Below, piece by piece: positions 1 to 5,863 of a stretch of 5,863 nucleotides of DNA. The translations under genes were made by a program, and so were the position numbers. The notes under the pieces are model-generated. The model did no database searches, was not told where the DNA came from, and saw only the letters and a program-made list of their open reading frames with translations. The DNA lies in assembly GCA_020024815.1 (NCBI GenBank), contig JAHHTE010000133.1:1-5863 (forward strand), given 5' to 3'. Position 1 is the stretch's first letter, and each line of letters begins with the position of its first letter. Source of the stretch: Mailhella sp. (lineage in GTDB: Bacteria; Desulfobacterota; Desulfovibrionia; Desulfovibrionales; Desulfovibrionaceae).

Positions 1-42
1 ATTTTTTTAAGTATTTTTATTATAATAAATTGTAGTGCTTGT
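1..42 (+). other. Probable lipoprotein signal peptide end with candidate lipidation cysteines
   Basis: In the frame of the outer-membrane factor, the first codons give a hydrophobic run rich in Ile and Phe ending in INCSAC. Cys11 (31-33) or Cys14 (40-42) could be the lipidated first residue of the mature protein, as is usual for NodT/OprM-type channels. Neither fits the consensus lipobox perfectly: Cys11 has Asn at -1, while Cys14 has Ala at -1 and Ser at -2 but Cys at -3. The basic n-region and start codon are not in the window. Confidence 0.6.
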
Positions 43-1464
43 AAAACAGGTGAGTTATCTGTTAATGATCAAATTGATGTTTTGCCTTCACCAATGCTTA
101 AAGAATATTTTTATGATGAATTAAAACCGTATCAGCAACAAGTTGGAGAAACATATAATCATAAAAATAAATTGTGGTGGCATACATTTGCTAGTGGTGA
201 TTTAAATAGATTACAAAGAATAGCATTACAAGAAAATTTTGATATTTTAGCAAGTTATGCAAGATTAAAACAATATGCTGCTTCAGCACATATTGCAGAA
301 ACAGATTATTTTCCTCTTATAGAAACAAAAGCAAGTATTGGTGTAAATGATTCAGAAACAAAAGCTAATCGTTTTGATATGGTTACATCAAATTCTACGG
401 ATAAAAATAGATTAAGTTTTTCTGCTTCTTATGAAGTTGATGTGTGGGGGAGAGTTCGTTCTGCGTATAATGCAGAAAAAATGCGTTTTGTTGCAAGTAG
501 AGATGATTTGCAAACGGCAGCAATGACAATAAGTGCAAAAGTTGCAAATACTTGGGCTGAATTATTAGGAAATAATGCAGAAATTAAAATTGTAAAAGAT
601 CAAATAGAAGTAAATGAAAGTCTTGTAAAGTTGCAAAAAGTTCGTTTTTCTAATTCACTTGTAAGTAGTCTTGATGTTTTGCAACAAGAAGAAGTTTTAG
701 CGTCCTCAAAAGCAGAGTTACCAGAATTATTGCAAAAATCTGTTGAATTAAAAAATTCGCTTTCTGTATTACTTGGACAATTACCTGGAAATTTACCAAA
801 ATTTTCGGAAGATGCCCCACTTCCCATAGTTTTATCTATTCCAGATGCTGGTTTGCCTGTGGAATTATTAATGTTTAGACCTGATATTCGCAGTGCATGG
901 GCAAGAGTACAAGCAAGTCATTTTGATGTGGCAAAGGTAAATGCTTTGCGTTTTCCAAGTTTGAAATTATCTATGAGTCATGTTTTTGATTCTGCTGATT
1001 TATCTTTATTATTTGCTAACTGGTCTAATGATTTGTTGGCGTCTTTAGCATATACTGTTTTTGATGCAGGAAAAAAGAAATTTGATTATCAAAAAATGAA
1101 AGCTATTGCTGAAGAATCTTTGATAAATTATTCAAAAACAGTAGCTATTGCTATAAGTGAAGTAAATAATGCTATGGCAAAAGAATATGCCCAACAAGAA
1201 AAATTACGTCTTTTAGAAAAACAATATGTTATGGCAAAAAGTGCAACAAGAGGTGCGTTAAATGCGTATCTTGAAGGGTCGGAAGATATTTTGCGTTTTC
1301 TTTCTTTATTGCAAAGTACACAAAATCTTGAAAGAACCATTGCAAAACAAAGGGTAAATGTTGTGCAAGTACGAATAAATTTATATAAGGCATTAGGAAA
1401 TATGTATTTTCCAGAAGAACAAATAAGTCTTTTCGTTCAGAAGGAAGAAATTGATGTTAAATAA
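1..1464 (+). CDS. Outer-membrane efflux channel, TolC/NodT-family lipoprotein (5' partial)
   Basis: This is the outer-membrane factor of a tripartite efflux pump; trimers of this family form the outer-membrane barrel and periplasmic tunnel. The frame is open from base 1 to TAA at 1462-1464, giving 487 visible codons. A TTG at 82 could be read as a start, but upstream codons encode a hydrophobic stretch (residues 1-9) followed by Cys11 and Cys14, like the end of a lipoprotein signal peptide, so the true start is probably before the window. Two outer-membrane efflux repeats are recognisable, roughly residues 60-250 and 280-470. Family hallmarks are YEVDVWGRVRS (144-154), the inter-repeat GLP...RPDIR segment (284-297), FPSLKLS (318-324) and FDAGKKK (354-360), followed by a long helical C-terminal half. 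Visible length is near complete for NodT-type proteins, so only a few N-terminal residues should be missing. The 3' end overlaps the adaptor gene by 11 bp. The family call is strong; the exported substrate is unknown. Confidence 0.93.
   Translation: MFLSIFIIINCSACKTGELSVNDQIDVLPSPMLKEYFYDELKPYQQQVGETYNHKNKLWWHTFASGDLNRLQRIALQENFDILASYARLKQYAASAHIAETDYFPLIETKASIGVNDSETKANRFDMVTSNSTDKNRLSFSASYEVDVWGRVRSAYNAEKMRFVASRDDLQTAAMTISAKVANTWAELLGNNAEIKIVKDQIEVNESLVKLQKVRFSNSLVSSLDVLQQEEVLASSKAELPELLQKSVELKNSLSVLLGQLPGNLPKFSEDAPLPIVLSIPDAGLPVELLMFRPDIRSAWARVQASHFDVAKVNALRFPSLKLSMSHVFDSADLSLLFANWSNDLLASLAYTVFDAGKKKFDYQKMKAIAEESLINYSKTVAIAISEVNNAMAKEYAQQEKLRLLEKQYVMAKSATRGALNAYLEGSEDILRFLSLLQSTQNLERTIAKQRVNVVQVRINLYKALGNMYFPEEQISLFVQKEEIDVK
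1441..1447 (+). promoter_or_regulatory. Shine-Dalgarno sequence for the adaptor gene
   Basis: AAGGAAG lies inside the last codons of the outer-membrane-factor gene, with a spacer of about 6-8 nt to ATG 1454. The spacing suits this ATG better than the adjacent in-frame TTG at 1451, and it decides the start chosen for the adaptor. Confidence 0.7.
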
Positions 1465-2662
1465 AAAAACAATATATATAATTTTAGGCATTTTTATTAG
1501 CATGATTGTGTTATCATGGTTTTTTGTGGCAACAAAACCAGTAGCAAATAGAAAAAAACCACAATTAACACGTTTTGCAGTAAATGTATTACAAGTTTCA
1601 TTAGGGGAAGCTCCAGTGCAAATTCGTGCATTAGGAACAATTAAACCTTACCAACAAACAAGTATAAATGCCCGTATTAGTTCGCAAGTTGAATATATAG
1701 CAGAAAATTCTGATATTGGGTCTATTGTAAAAAAGGGTGAAGTATTAATTCGACTTGATGATGATACATATCAAAATACATTAAAATTGCGTAAAAGTGA
1801 TTTAGAAAAAGCTAAAGCAGCCTATCAACTTGAAATGGGGCAACAAAGTGTGGCAAAAGCAGAAGCAGAGCAATTACAAAAATTATCTTCTTCTTTTATT
1901 GGTGAAGTAATTATTTCTGATTTAGCTTTACGAGCTCCACAATTAGCACAAGCAAAAGCTGATGTAGCAGCTGCAGAAGTTGCTGTAAAAATGGCTCAAT
2001 TAGATATGGAATACGCAACTATTAAAGCACCTTATAATGCTATGGTTACAGAAAGAAATGTTTCCGTTGGAAGTCTAACAAATACACAAGATAGTCTTAT
2101 TACTTTAGTGGGGATTGATGAATATAGAATAGAGGCAGCTGTTGCTATTGATAAACTGACAAGTTTAAATCTGAAAAAAAACACAAATAGTAAAGTACAA
2201 ATAACAAGTTCTACGGGGATAGTTCGTGAGGGTCGTATTATTCGACAAGTAGCAAGTCTTGACGCAACAACAAGAATGGGAAGAATTTTAATAAGTATTC
2301 CAGATCCACTTGGTATTAAAAATAATGAACCAGCACTTATTTTAGGAGACCATGCAGAAGTTTTATTTAAAGCAGGTACACTTGATAATACAGTTATTGT
2401 GCCTCGTCGTGCATTGCAACCTAATGATAGTGTATTTGTTGCTATTCCACGTTACCCCACAGAAGAAGAATTAAAGAAAAATCCTCATGCTGAAACACAA
2501 TATTTATTGGATATACGTTCTGTTGATATTGCATGGAAAGATCTTGATAATGTTTATATTCGTGGTGGATTAAATGATGGAGAGTATGTTGTTACAACGG
2601 TTATTCCATCACCTATTCAAAATATGCCGTTAACAGTAAGTAGTGTAGTAAAAAGCTCATGA
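1454..2662 (+). CDS. RND efflux periplasmic adaptor (membrane-fusion protein, AcrA/HlyD type)
   Basis: This 402-residue adaptor should link the inner-membrane transporter to the outer-membrane channel across the periplasm. ATG 1454 is preferred over TTG 1451 because of the AAGGAAG just upstream. Residues 6-26 form one hydrophobic segment after Lys4-Lys5. There is no cysteine anywhere in the protein, so it is not a lipoprotein and is probably held by an uncleaved N-terminal anchor, or else cleaved by signal peptidase I. The domain order is that of the family: first lipoyl half (about 70-103, ending in IRLDDDTY 99-106), an alpha-helical hairpin rich in Ala, Lys, Glu and Gln (about 106-187), second lipoyl half with the hallmark IKAPYNAMV (190-198), a beta-barrel (about 223-310), and a membrane-proximal domain after VPRRAL (316-321). 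Residues 331-351 look like a short charged insertion in the last domain. The gene overlaps both neighbours, which fits co-translation of pump subunits. The family call is strong; substrate specificity is not readable. Confidence 0.95.
   Translation: MLNKKTIYIILGIFISMIVLSWFFVATKPVANRKKPQLTRFAVNVLQVSLGEAPVQIRALGTIKPYQQTSINARISSQVEYIAENSDIGSIVKKGEVLIRLDDDTYQNTLKLRKSDLEKAKAAYQLEMGQQSVAKAEAEQLQKLSSSFIGEVIISDLALRAPQLAQAKADVAAAEVAVKMAQLDMEYATIKAPYNAMVTERNVSVGSLTNTQDSLITLVGIDEYRIEAAVAIDKLTSLNLKKNTNSKVQITSSTGIVREGRIIRQVASLDATTRMGRILISIPDPLGIKNNEPALILGDHAEVLFKAGTLDNTVIVPRRALQPNDSVFVAIPRYPTEEELKKNPHAETQYLLDIRSVDIAWKDLDNVYIRGGLNDGEYVVTTVIPSPIQNMPLTVSSVVKSS
2659..2662 (+). promoter_or_regulatory. ATGA stop/start overlap coupling adaptor and transporter translation
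   Basis: The adaptor stop TGA (2660-2662) overlaps the transporter start ATG (2659-2661). No good Shine-Dalgarno sequence is visible in the 18 bases before the ATG (it reads tagtgtagtaaaaagctc), so the transporter is probably translated by termination-reinitiation. A second in-frame ATG at 2683 (Met9) is the alternative start. It has only a weak, distant GAAGAA (2665-2670) upstream. Confidence 0.65.
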
Positions 2663-5600
2663 GTGAAGAACCAAATTATATAATGAAAGACCTGTATAAA
2701 GGTCCACTTTCTTGGATGGCACGAAATTCTGTTGCAGCCAATATTTTAATGTTTATTTTGATTGTTGGCGGTTTTTTGATGTCAACACGCGTAACAAAAG
2801 ATGTTTTTCCTTCTTTTGTGCTTGGAACTATCACCGTTAGTGTTGCATATCCTGGAGCAACACCCACAGAAATAGAAAAAAGTATTACAAATGTTATCGA
2901 AGATGCTTTGGAAGGAGTGGACGGTATAAAGGAAACTTCTGCAAGCATAAGTCCGGGTTCAACAACGGTTACATTGAGTTTACAAGATAGAGCTGATGAA
3001 AATAAAGTATTACAAGATGTTAAAGCAGAAATAGATAGAATATCAACATTTCCAAAAGAAGCAGAACTTCCCGTTGTTTCTTTAAGAACACGGCATGTGG
3101 AAGTTTTAAACGTTCTTTTATATGGGAATAAAGATTATCAAGTTTTACGTTATTGGGCAGATATTATTAAAGATGAGCTTTCACAAAATTCTTTAATTGC
3201 AAAAGTTGAATTAGAGGGTGCAAAAGAATTAGAAATTCATGTGGAAGTTCCACAAGATAATTTACGAAAATATGGTTTAAAATTAGAAGATGTTGCAAGG
3301 AAAATAGGGGATACATCCATTGAGCTTGGTGGTGGTACTTTAAAAACACGAGCAGGTGATATTTTATTACGAGTAGATGAAAGGCGTGATTATGCGTCAG
3401 AATTTGCAAATATTGTTGTGCGAACCAATGAAGACGGTAGTCGTTTAATGCTTGAAGATATTGCAACAATTTCGGAAGGTGTTGAAAATGTTGCAAAATG
3501 GGCAGAATTTAATAGGCAAAGTACCATATTTTTAGCTATTTATAAAAATGATATTAACGACCCTGTAACAGTTGCAAATTCAGCATTAAAAACCATTGAA
3601 CATTATAATCAAATTTTACCCGGTGATATACGTCTTGAAGTACGGAGTAATTTAGCAGATATATATCAAGCTCGTTCTGATATTTTAGTAAGTAATGCGT
3701 TATCTGGTATTGCATTGGTTTTTATTTGTTTGGCTGTTTTTTTGCGTCCATCTTTGGCTTTATGGGTAAGTCTTGGAATTCCAACTTCTATTCTTGGGGC
3801 TTTTTGGTTTTTTCTTCCCTTTGGTTTAACAGTGAATATTATTACTATGTTTGCTTTTATTGTAACGCTTGGGATAGTTGTTGATGATGCTATTGTAGTA
3901 GGAGAAAATATAAGTGCATGGCAAGATAGAGGATATTCTCCTTTAGAATCAGCAGTGTATGGTATTCGTGAAGTGGCTATGCCTGTTGTTTTTAGTGTTC
4001 TAACAAATATTTTGACATTTTTGCCTATTTTGTTTGTGCCTGGAATAATGGGAAAAATTTGGGTAAGTTTACCACTTATTGTTGTTGCTGTTTTTGTTTG
4101 TTCTCTTGTAGAATCATTGTATGTTTTGCCTGCACACTTGTCCCATTTAAAAAATCATAAAGCAGAACAAAATGTGCGTTATGTATGGTGGAAACAGCCA
4201 ATTTTATATATTTGTCAAAAGCAGGATATTTTTAATAAAGGTTTTATGTATTTTGTAGAATATCGCTATGGAGCTTTTATTAATTATGTTTTAAATAACC
4301 GTTATATAATGGTAAGTATTGGGCTTGCACTTTTAGTATGCAGTTTGACTTTTGCCATGAGTGGTCGGCTTGGTTTTGACCTTATGCCAAAGGCAGAATC
4401 AGATTATGCATTTGCAGAGGCTTCTGTTCCAACAGGAGCTCCAGAAAGTGAAATAAGACGTATACAAAATCACCTTACTATGGCAGCTGAAGAAGTTATT
4501 ATGGAAAATGGAGGAGATAAGCTTTCTACTGGAGTTTATTCTCGAATTAATGCAAGTTCTATACAAGTTCGTGTGTTTTTAACAAAACCTGATCTTCGTC
4601 CCATTACCACAGAAGAATTTACAAATAAATGGCGTGAAAAAGTGGGAATAATTCCAGGCGTTGAAACATTAAGTATGCTTTCCGACCGTGGAGGACCAGG
4701 TTCTGGTAAGGGCTTAACCTTATATTTATCTCATAGAAATACAGAAGTTTTAAATTTAGCAGCTGCAGATTTAGCTGTTTTATTAAAAGATATTGCAGAA
4801 ATTGGGGATATTGATTCAGGAGTATCTAATACTACACGCCAATTTGATATGAAATTATTACCACTTGCCGAGCAATTAGGTTTTACTTCGCGTGATGTGG
4901 CATCACAAGTACGATCTGCTTATGAAGGGGTTATTGCACTTCGCCAGCAAAGAGGTACAAATGAAATAACTGTGCGTGTGCGTTTACCAGAAAGTGAAAC
5001 ACAATTAGCGTATTTTGAAGATTTAATGCTTCGTTCTCCAAGTGGGCAAGAAGTTTTATTGCGTGATGTTGTGCAAGTTTCAGATACAAAGGCAGAAGCA
5101 AAAATTACCCATGATAATGGACGGAAAAGTATAAAAGTTACAGCTAATATTACGCCATCTTCTGCTACAAGTATGGTAATGATTGGAGTACGCGAAAATA
5201 TTATGCCAGAAATTATGGCACGTTATCCGGGTTTGCATTGGCGTTTTGGTGGACGTCAGCAAGATATGCAAGAAAGCACAAATACCATGATTTATGGTTT
5301 ATTATTTTCTTTATTAGGTATTTATGCTTTACTTGCTATTCCGTTTAAAAGTTATACGCAACCATTTATTATTATGATTTCTATTCCTTTTGGAATTGTA
5401 GGTGCAGTGATAGGGCATTTACTTTTAGGGCATAGTTTAAGCGTTATTAGTATTTTTGGTATGGTGGCATTAACAGGGGTAGTTGTTAACGATTCCTTAG
5501 TGTTAATTGATTTTGCAAACGTAAGAATACGTTCAGGGGCAGATCCTTATACAGCTGTAAGGCAAGCAGCTATTCAGCGTTTTAGACCTATTTTACTAAC

Positions 5601-5790
5601 AACACTAACAACCTTTGCAGGTTTAGTGCCTATGATGTTTGAAACCTCAAAAGAAGCTGTAATGATGGTGCCAATGGCTATTTCATTAGGTTTTGGTGTT
5701 CTTTTTGCTACGTTTATTACACTTATTATTGTACCGTCTTTTTATTTGATTTTATTTGATATTAAATATTTATTTGGTGGAAAAAGATAA
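2659..5790 (+). CDS. RND efflux transporter permease, AcrB/HAE-1 type
   Basis: This 1043-residue inner-membrane protein is the energy-coupled pump of the system and has full family length. It shows the duplicated RND layout: TM1 (about 25-44), a large periplasmic loop, TM2-TM6 (about 344-362, 368-388, 393-414, 437-459, 468-489), a cytoplasmic segment (495-548) with an amphipathic stretch, TM7 (549-567), a second large periplasmic loop, and TM8-TM12 (about 877-896, 901-921, 925-950, 975-993, 1005-1031). The N-terminal motif VFPSF...VAYPGATPTEIE is typical. TM4 carries the Asp409-Asp410 pair (GIVVDDAIVVGEN), equivalent to AcrB Asp407/408, which marks drug-type rather than metal-type exporters. 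In TM10 the AcrB Lys940 position is Asn944, followed by Asp945 (VVVNDSLVLIDF). Arg974 and Thr981 (RFRPILLTT) match AcrB Arg971 and Thr978. The start overlaps the adaptor stop (ATGA), with Met9 as alternative. Stop is TAA. Substrate unknown; multidrug, bile salt, lipid or small-molecule export are all possible. Confidence 0.96.
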   Translation: MSEEPNYIMKDLYKGPLSWMARNSVAANILMFILIVGGFLMSTRVTKDVFPSFVLGTITVSVAYPGATPTEIEKSITNVIEDALEGVDGIKETSASISPGSTTVTLSLQDRADENKVLQDVKAEIDRISTFPKEAELPVVSLRTRHVEVLNVLLYGNKDYQVLRYWADIIKDELSQNSLIAKVELEGAKELEIHVEVPQDNLRKYGLKLEDVARKIGDTSIELGGGTLKTRAGDILLRVDERRDYASEFANIVVRTNEDGSRLMLEDIATISEGVENVAKWAEFNRQSTIFLAIYKNDINDPVTVANSALKTIEHYNQILPGDIRLEVRSNLADIYQARSDILVSNALSGIALVFICLAVFLRPSLALWVSLGIPTSILGAFWFFLPFGLTVNIITMFAFIVTLGIVVDDAIVVGENISAWQDRGYSPLESAVYGIREVAMPVVFSVLTNILTFLPILFVPGIMGKIWVSLPLIVVAVFVCSLVESLYVLPAHLSHLKNHKAEQNVRYVWWKQPILYICQKQDIFNKGFMYFVEYRYGAFINYVLNNRYIMVSIGLALLVCSLTFAMSGRLGFDLMPKAESDYAFAEASVPTGAPESEIRRIQNHLTMAAEEVIMENGGDKLSTGVYSRINASSIQVRVFLTKPDLRPITTEEFTNKWREKVGIIPGVETLSMLSDRGGPGSGKGLTLYLSHRNTEVLNLAAADLAVLLKDIAEIGDIDSGVSNTTRQFDMKLLPLAEQLGFTSRDVASQVRSAYEGVIALRQQRGTNEITVRVRLPESETQLAYFEDLMLRSPSGQEVLLRDVVQVSDTKAEAKITHDNGRKSIKVTANITPSSATSMVMIGVRENIMPEIMARYPGLHWRFGGRQQDMQESTNTMIYGLLFSLLGIYALLAIPFKSYTQPFIIMISIPFGIVGAVIGHLLLGHSLSVISIFGMVALTGVVVNDSLVLIDFANVRIRSGADPYTAVRQAAIQRFRPILLTTLTTFAGLVPMMFETSKEAVMMVPMAISLGFGVLFATFITLIIVPSFYLILFDIKYLFGGKR

Positions 5791-5822
5791 ATTTATTTGG
5801 GGTTAGACCATCATTTTTTATT
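5791..5822. other. Short intergenic spacer with T-rich run
   Basis: This stretch separates the transporter stop from the hairpin. It contains a T-rich run (TTTTTTA at 5814-5820, repeated directly at 5821-5827 into the hairpin's left arm). No open reading frame, ribosome-binding site or convincing promoter is visible. Confidence 0.5.
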
Positions 5823-5862
5823 TTTTAGGGGGAGGACTTTTGGAAAAGTCCTCCCCCTAAAA
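5823..5862 (+). terminator. Perfect 19-bp inverted repeat after the operon, probable terminator hairpin
   Basis: The left arm 5823-5841 and right arm 5844-5862 are perfect reverse complements separated only by GG (5842-5843). In RNA, a few inner A-U pairs would open to form the loop. The stem core is GGGGGAGGAC pairing with GTCCTCCCCC, so it is very stable against the AT-rich background. It starts 33 bp after the transporter stop, the right place for an operon terminator. No U-run follows the stem on the + strand before the window ends at base 5863 (it reads TAAAAC), and a T-rich stretch lies 5' of it. It could therefore be a non-canonical terminator, an mRNA 3'-end stabilising hairpin, or a dispersed intergenic palindrome. 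Confidence 0.6.
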
Positions 5863-5863
5863 C

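Noticed and set aside
1..60. AT-rich start of the window as a promoter
   Set aside because: The bases are in-frame coding for a hydrophobic signal-peptide segment, and I see no convincing -35/-10 pair with sensible spacing.
600..827. 75-codon open frame on the - strand
   Set aside because: It lies wholly inside the outer-membrane-factor gene, has a Ser/Asn/Cys-rich composition typical of antisense shadow frames, and has no recognisable domain.
1128..1340. 70-codon open frame on the - strand
   Set aside because: It is antisense to the helical C-terminal half of the outer-membrane factor. The apparent hydrophobic segment is the complement of Ala/Lys/Glu-rich coding, with no family resemblance.
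2676..2948. 90-codon open frame on the - strand
   Set aside because: It is antisense to the start of the transporter gene, where the + strand frame has clear RND motifs.
3167..3496. 109-codon open frame on the - strand, rich in Leu, His and Gln
   Set aside because: It is the longest antisense frame, but its composition is a by-product of AT-rich coding on the other strand, and it lies within a conserved part of the transporter.
3850..3930. Possible heavy-metal (CusA/CzcA) type transporter
   Set aside because: TM4 reads GIVVDDAIVVGEN with two adjacent Asp residues, the drug-exporter pattern. Metal exporters usually have a single Asp in a GAMVD-type motif.
5080..5271. 63-codon open frame on the - strand
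   Set aside because: It is antisense to the second periplasmic loop of the transporter, with no domain or ribosome-binding site that I can support.

Overview
The window holds one compact operon, all on the + strand, encoding the three parts of a Gram-negative RND (resistance-nodulation-division) tripartite efflux pump. In order these are an outer-membrane channel of the TolC/NodT type (cut at its 5' end by the window edge), a periplasmic membrane-fusion (adaptor) protein of the AcrA/HlyD type, and an inner-membrane proton-driven RND transporter of the AcrB/HAE-1 type. The genes overlap by 11 bp and 4 bp, so they are almost certainly co-transcribed and translationally coupled. No promoter, regulator, RNA gene, mobile element or CRISPR array is visible.

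Layout: 1-1464 is the outer-membrane factor. Its reading frame is open to base 1, and its first visible residues look like the end of a lipoprotein signal peptide, so the true start lies upstream. 1454-2662 is the adaptor, preceded by a clear Shine-Dalgarno sequence. 2659-5790 is the transporter, joined to the adaptor by an ATGA stop/start overlap. 5791-5863 is non-coding and ends in a perfect 19-bp inverted repeat with a 2-nt centre, which looks like the operon's terminator hairpin. No U-tract follows it inside the window, and a T-rich run lies on its 5' side instead.

Working model: the transporter takes substrates from the periplasm or the outer leaflet of the inner membrane, the adaptor bridges the periplasm, and the outer-membrane channel releases substrate outside the cell. 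The paired aspartates in TM4 place the transporter in the drug/hydrophobe exporter class rather than the heavy-metal (CusA) class. The position of AcrB Lys940 in TM10 is occupied by Asn within a VNDSLV motif. The substrate cannot be read from the sequence.

Organism: a diderm bacterium with a strongly AT-rich genome and A/T-ending codons. The style of the proteins and of the G/C-rich hairpin reminds me of low-GC Desulfovibrionaceae (Lawsonia-like), but this is a weak impression from memory. I see no previously undescribed system here. The window is a well-formed example of a known class, with a few details worth checking.
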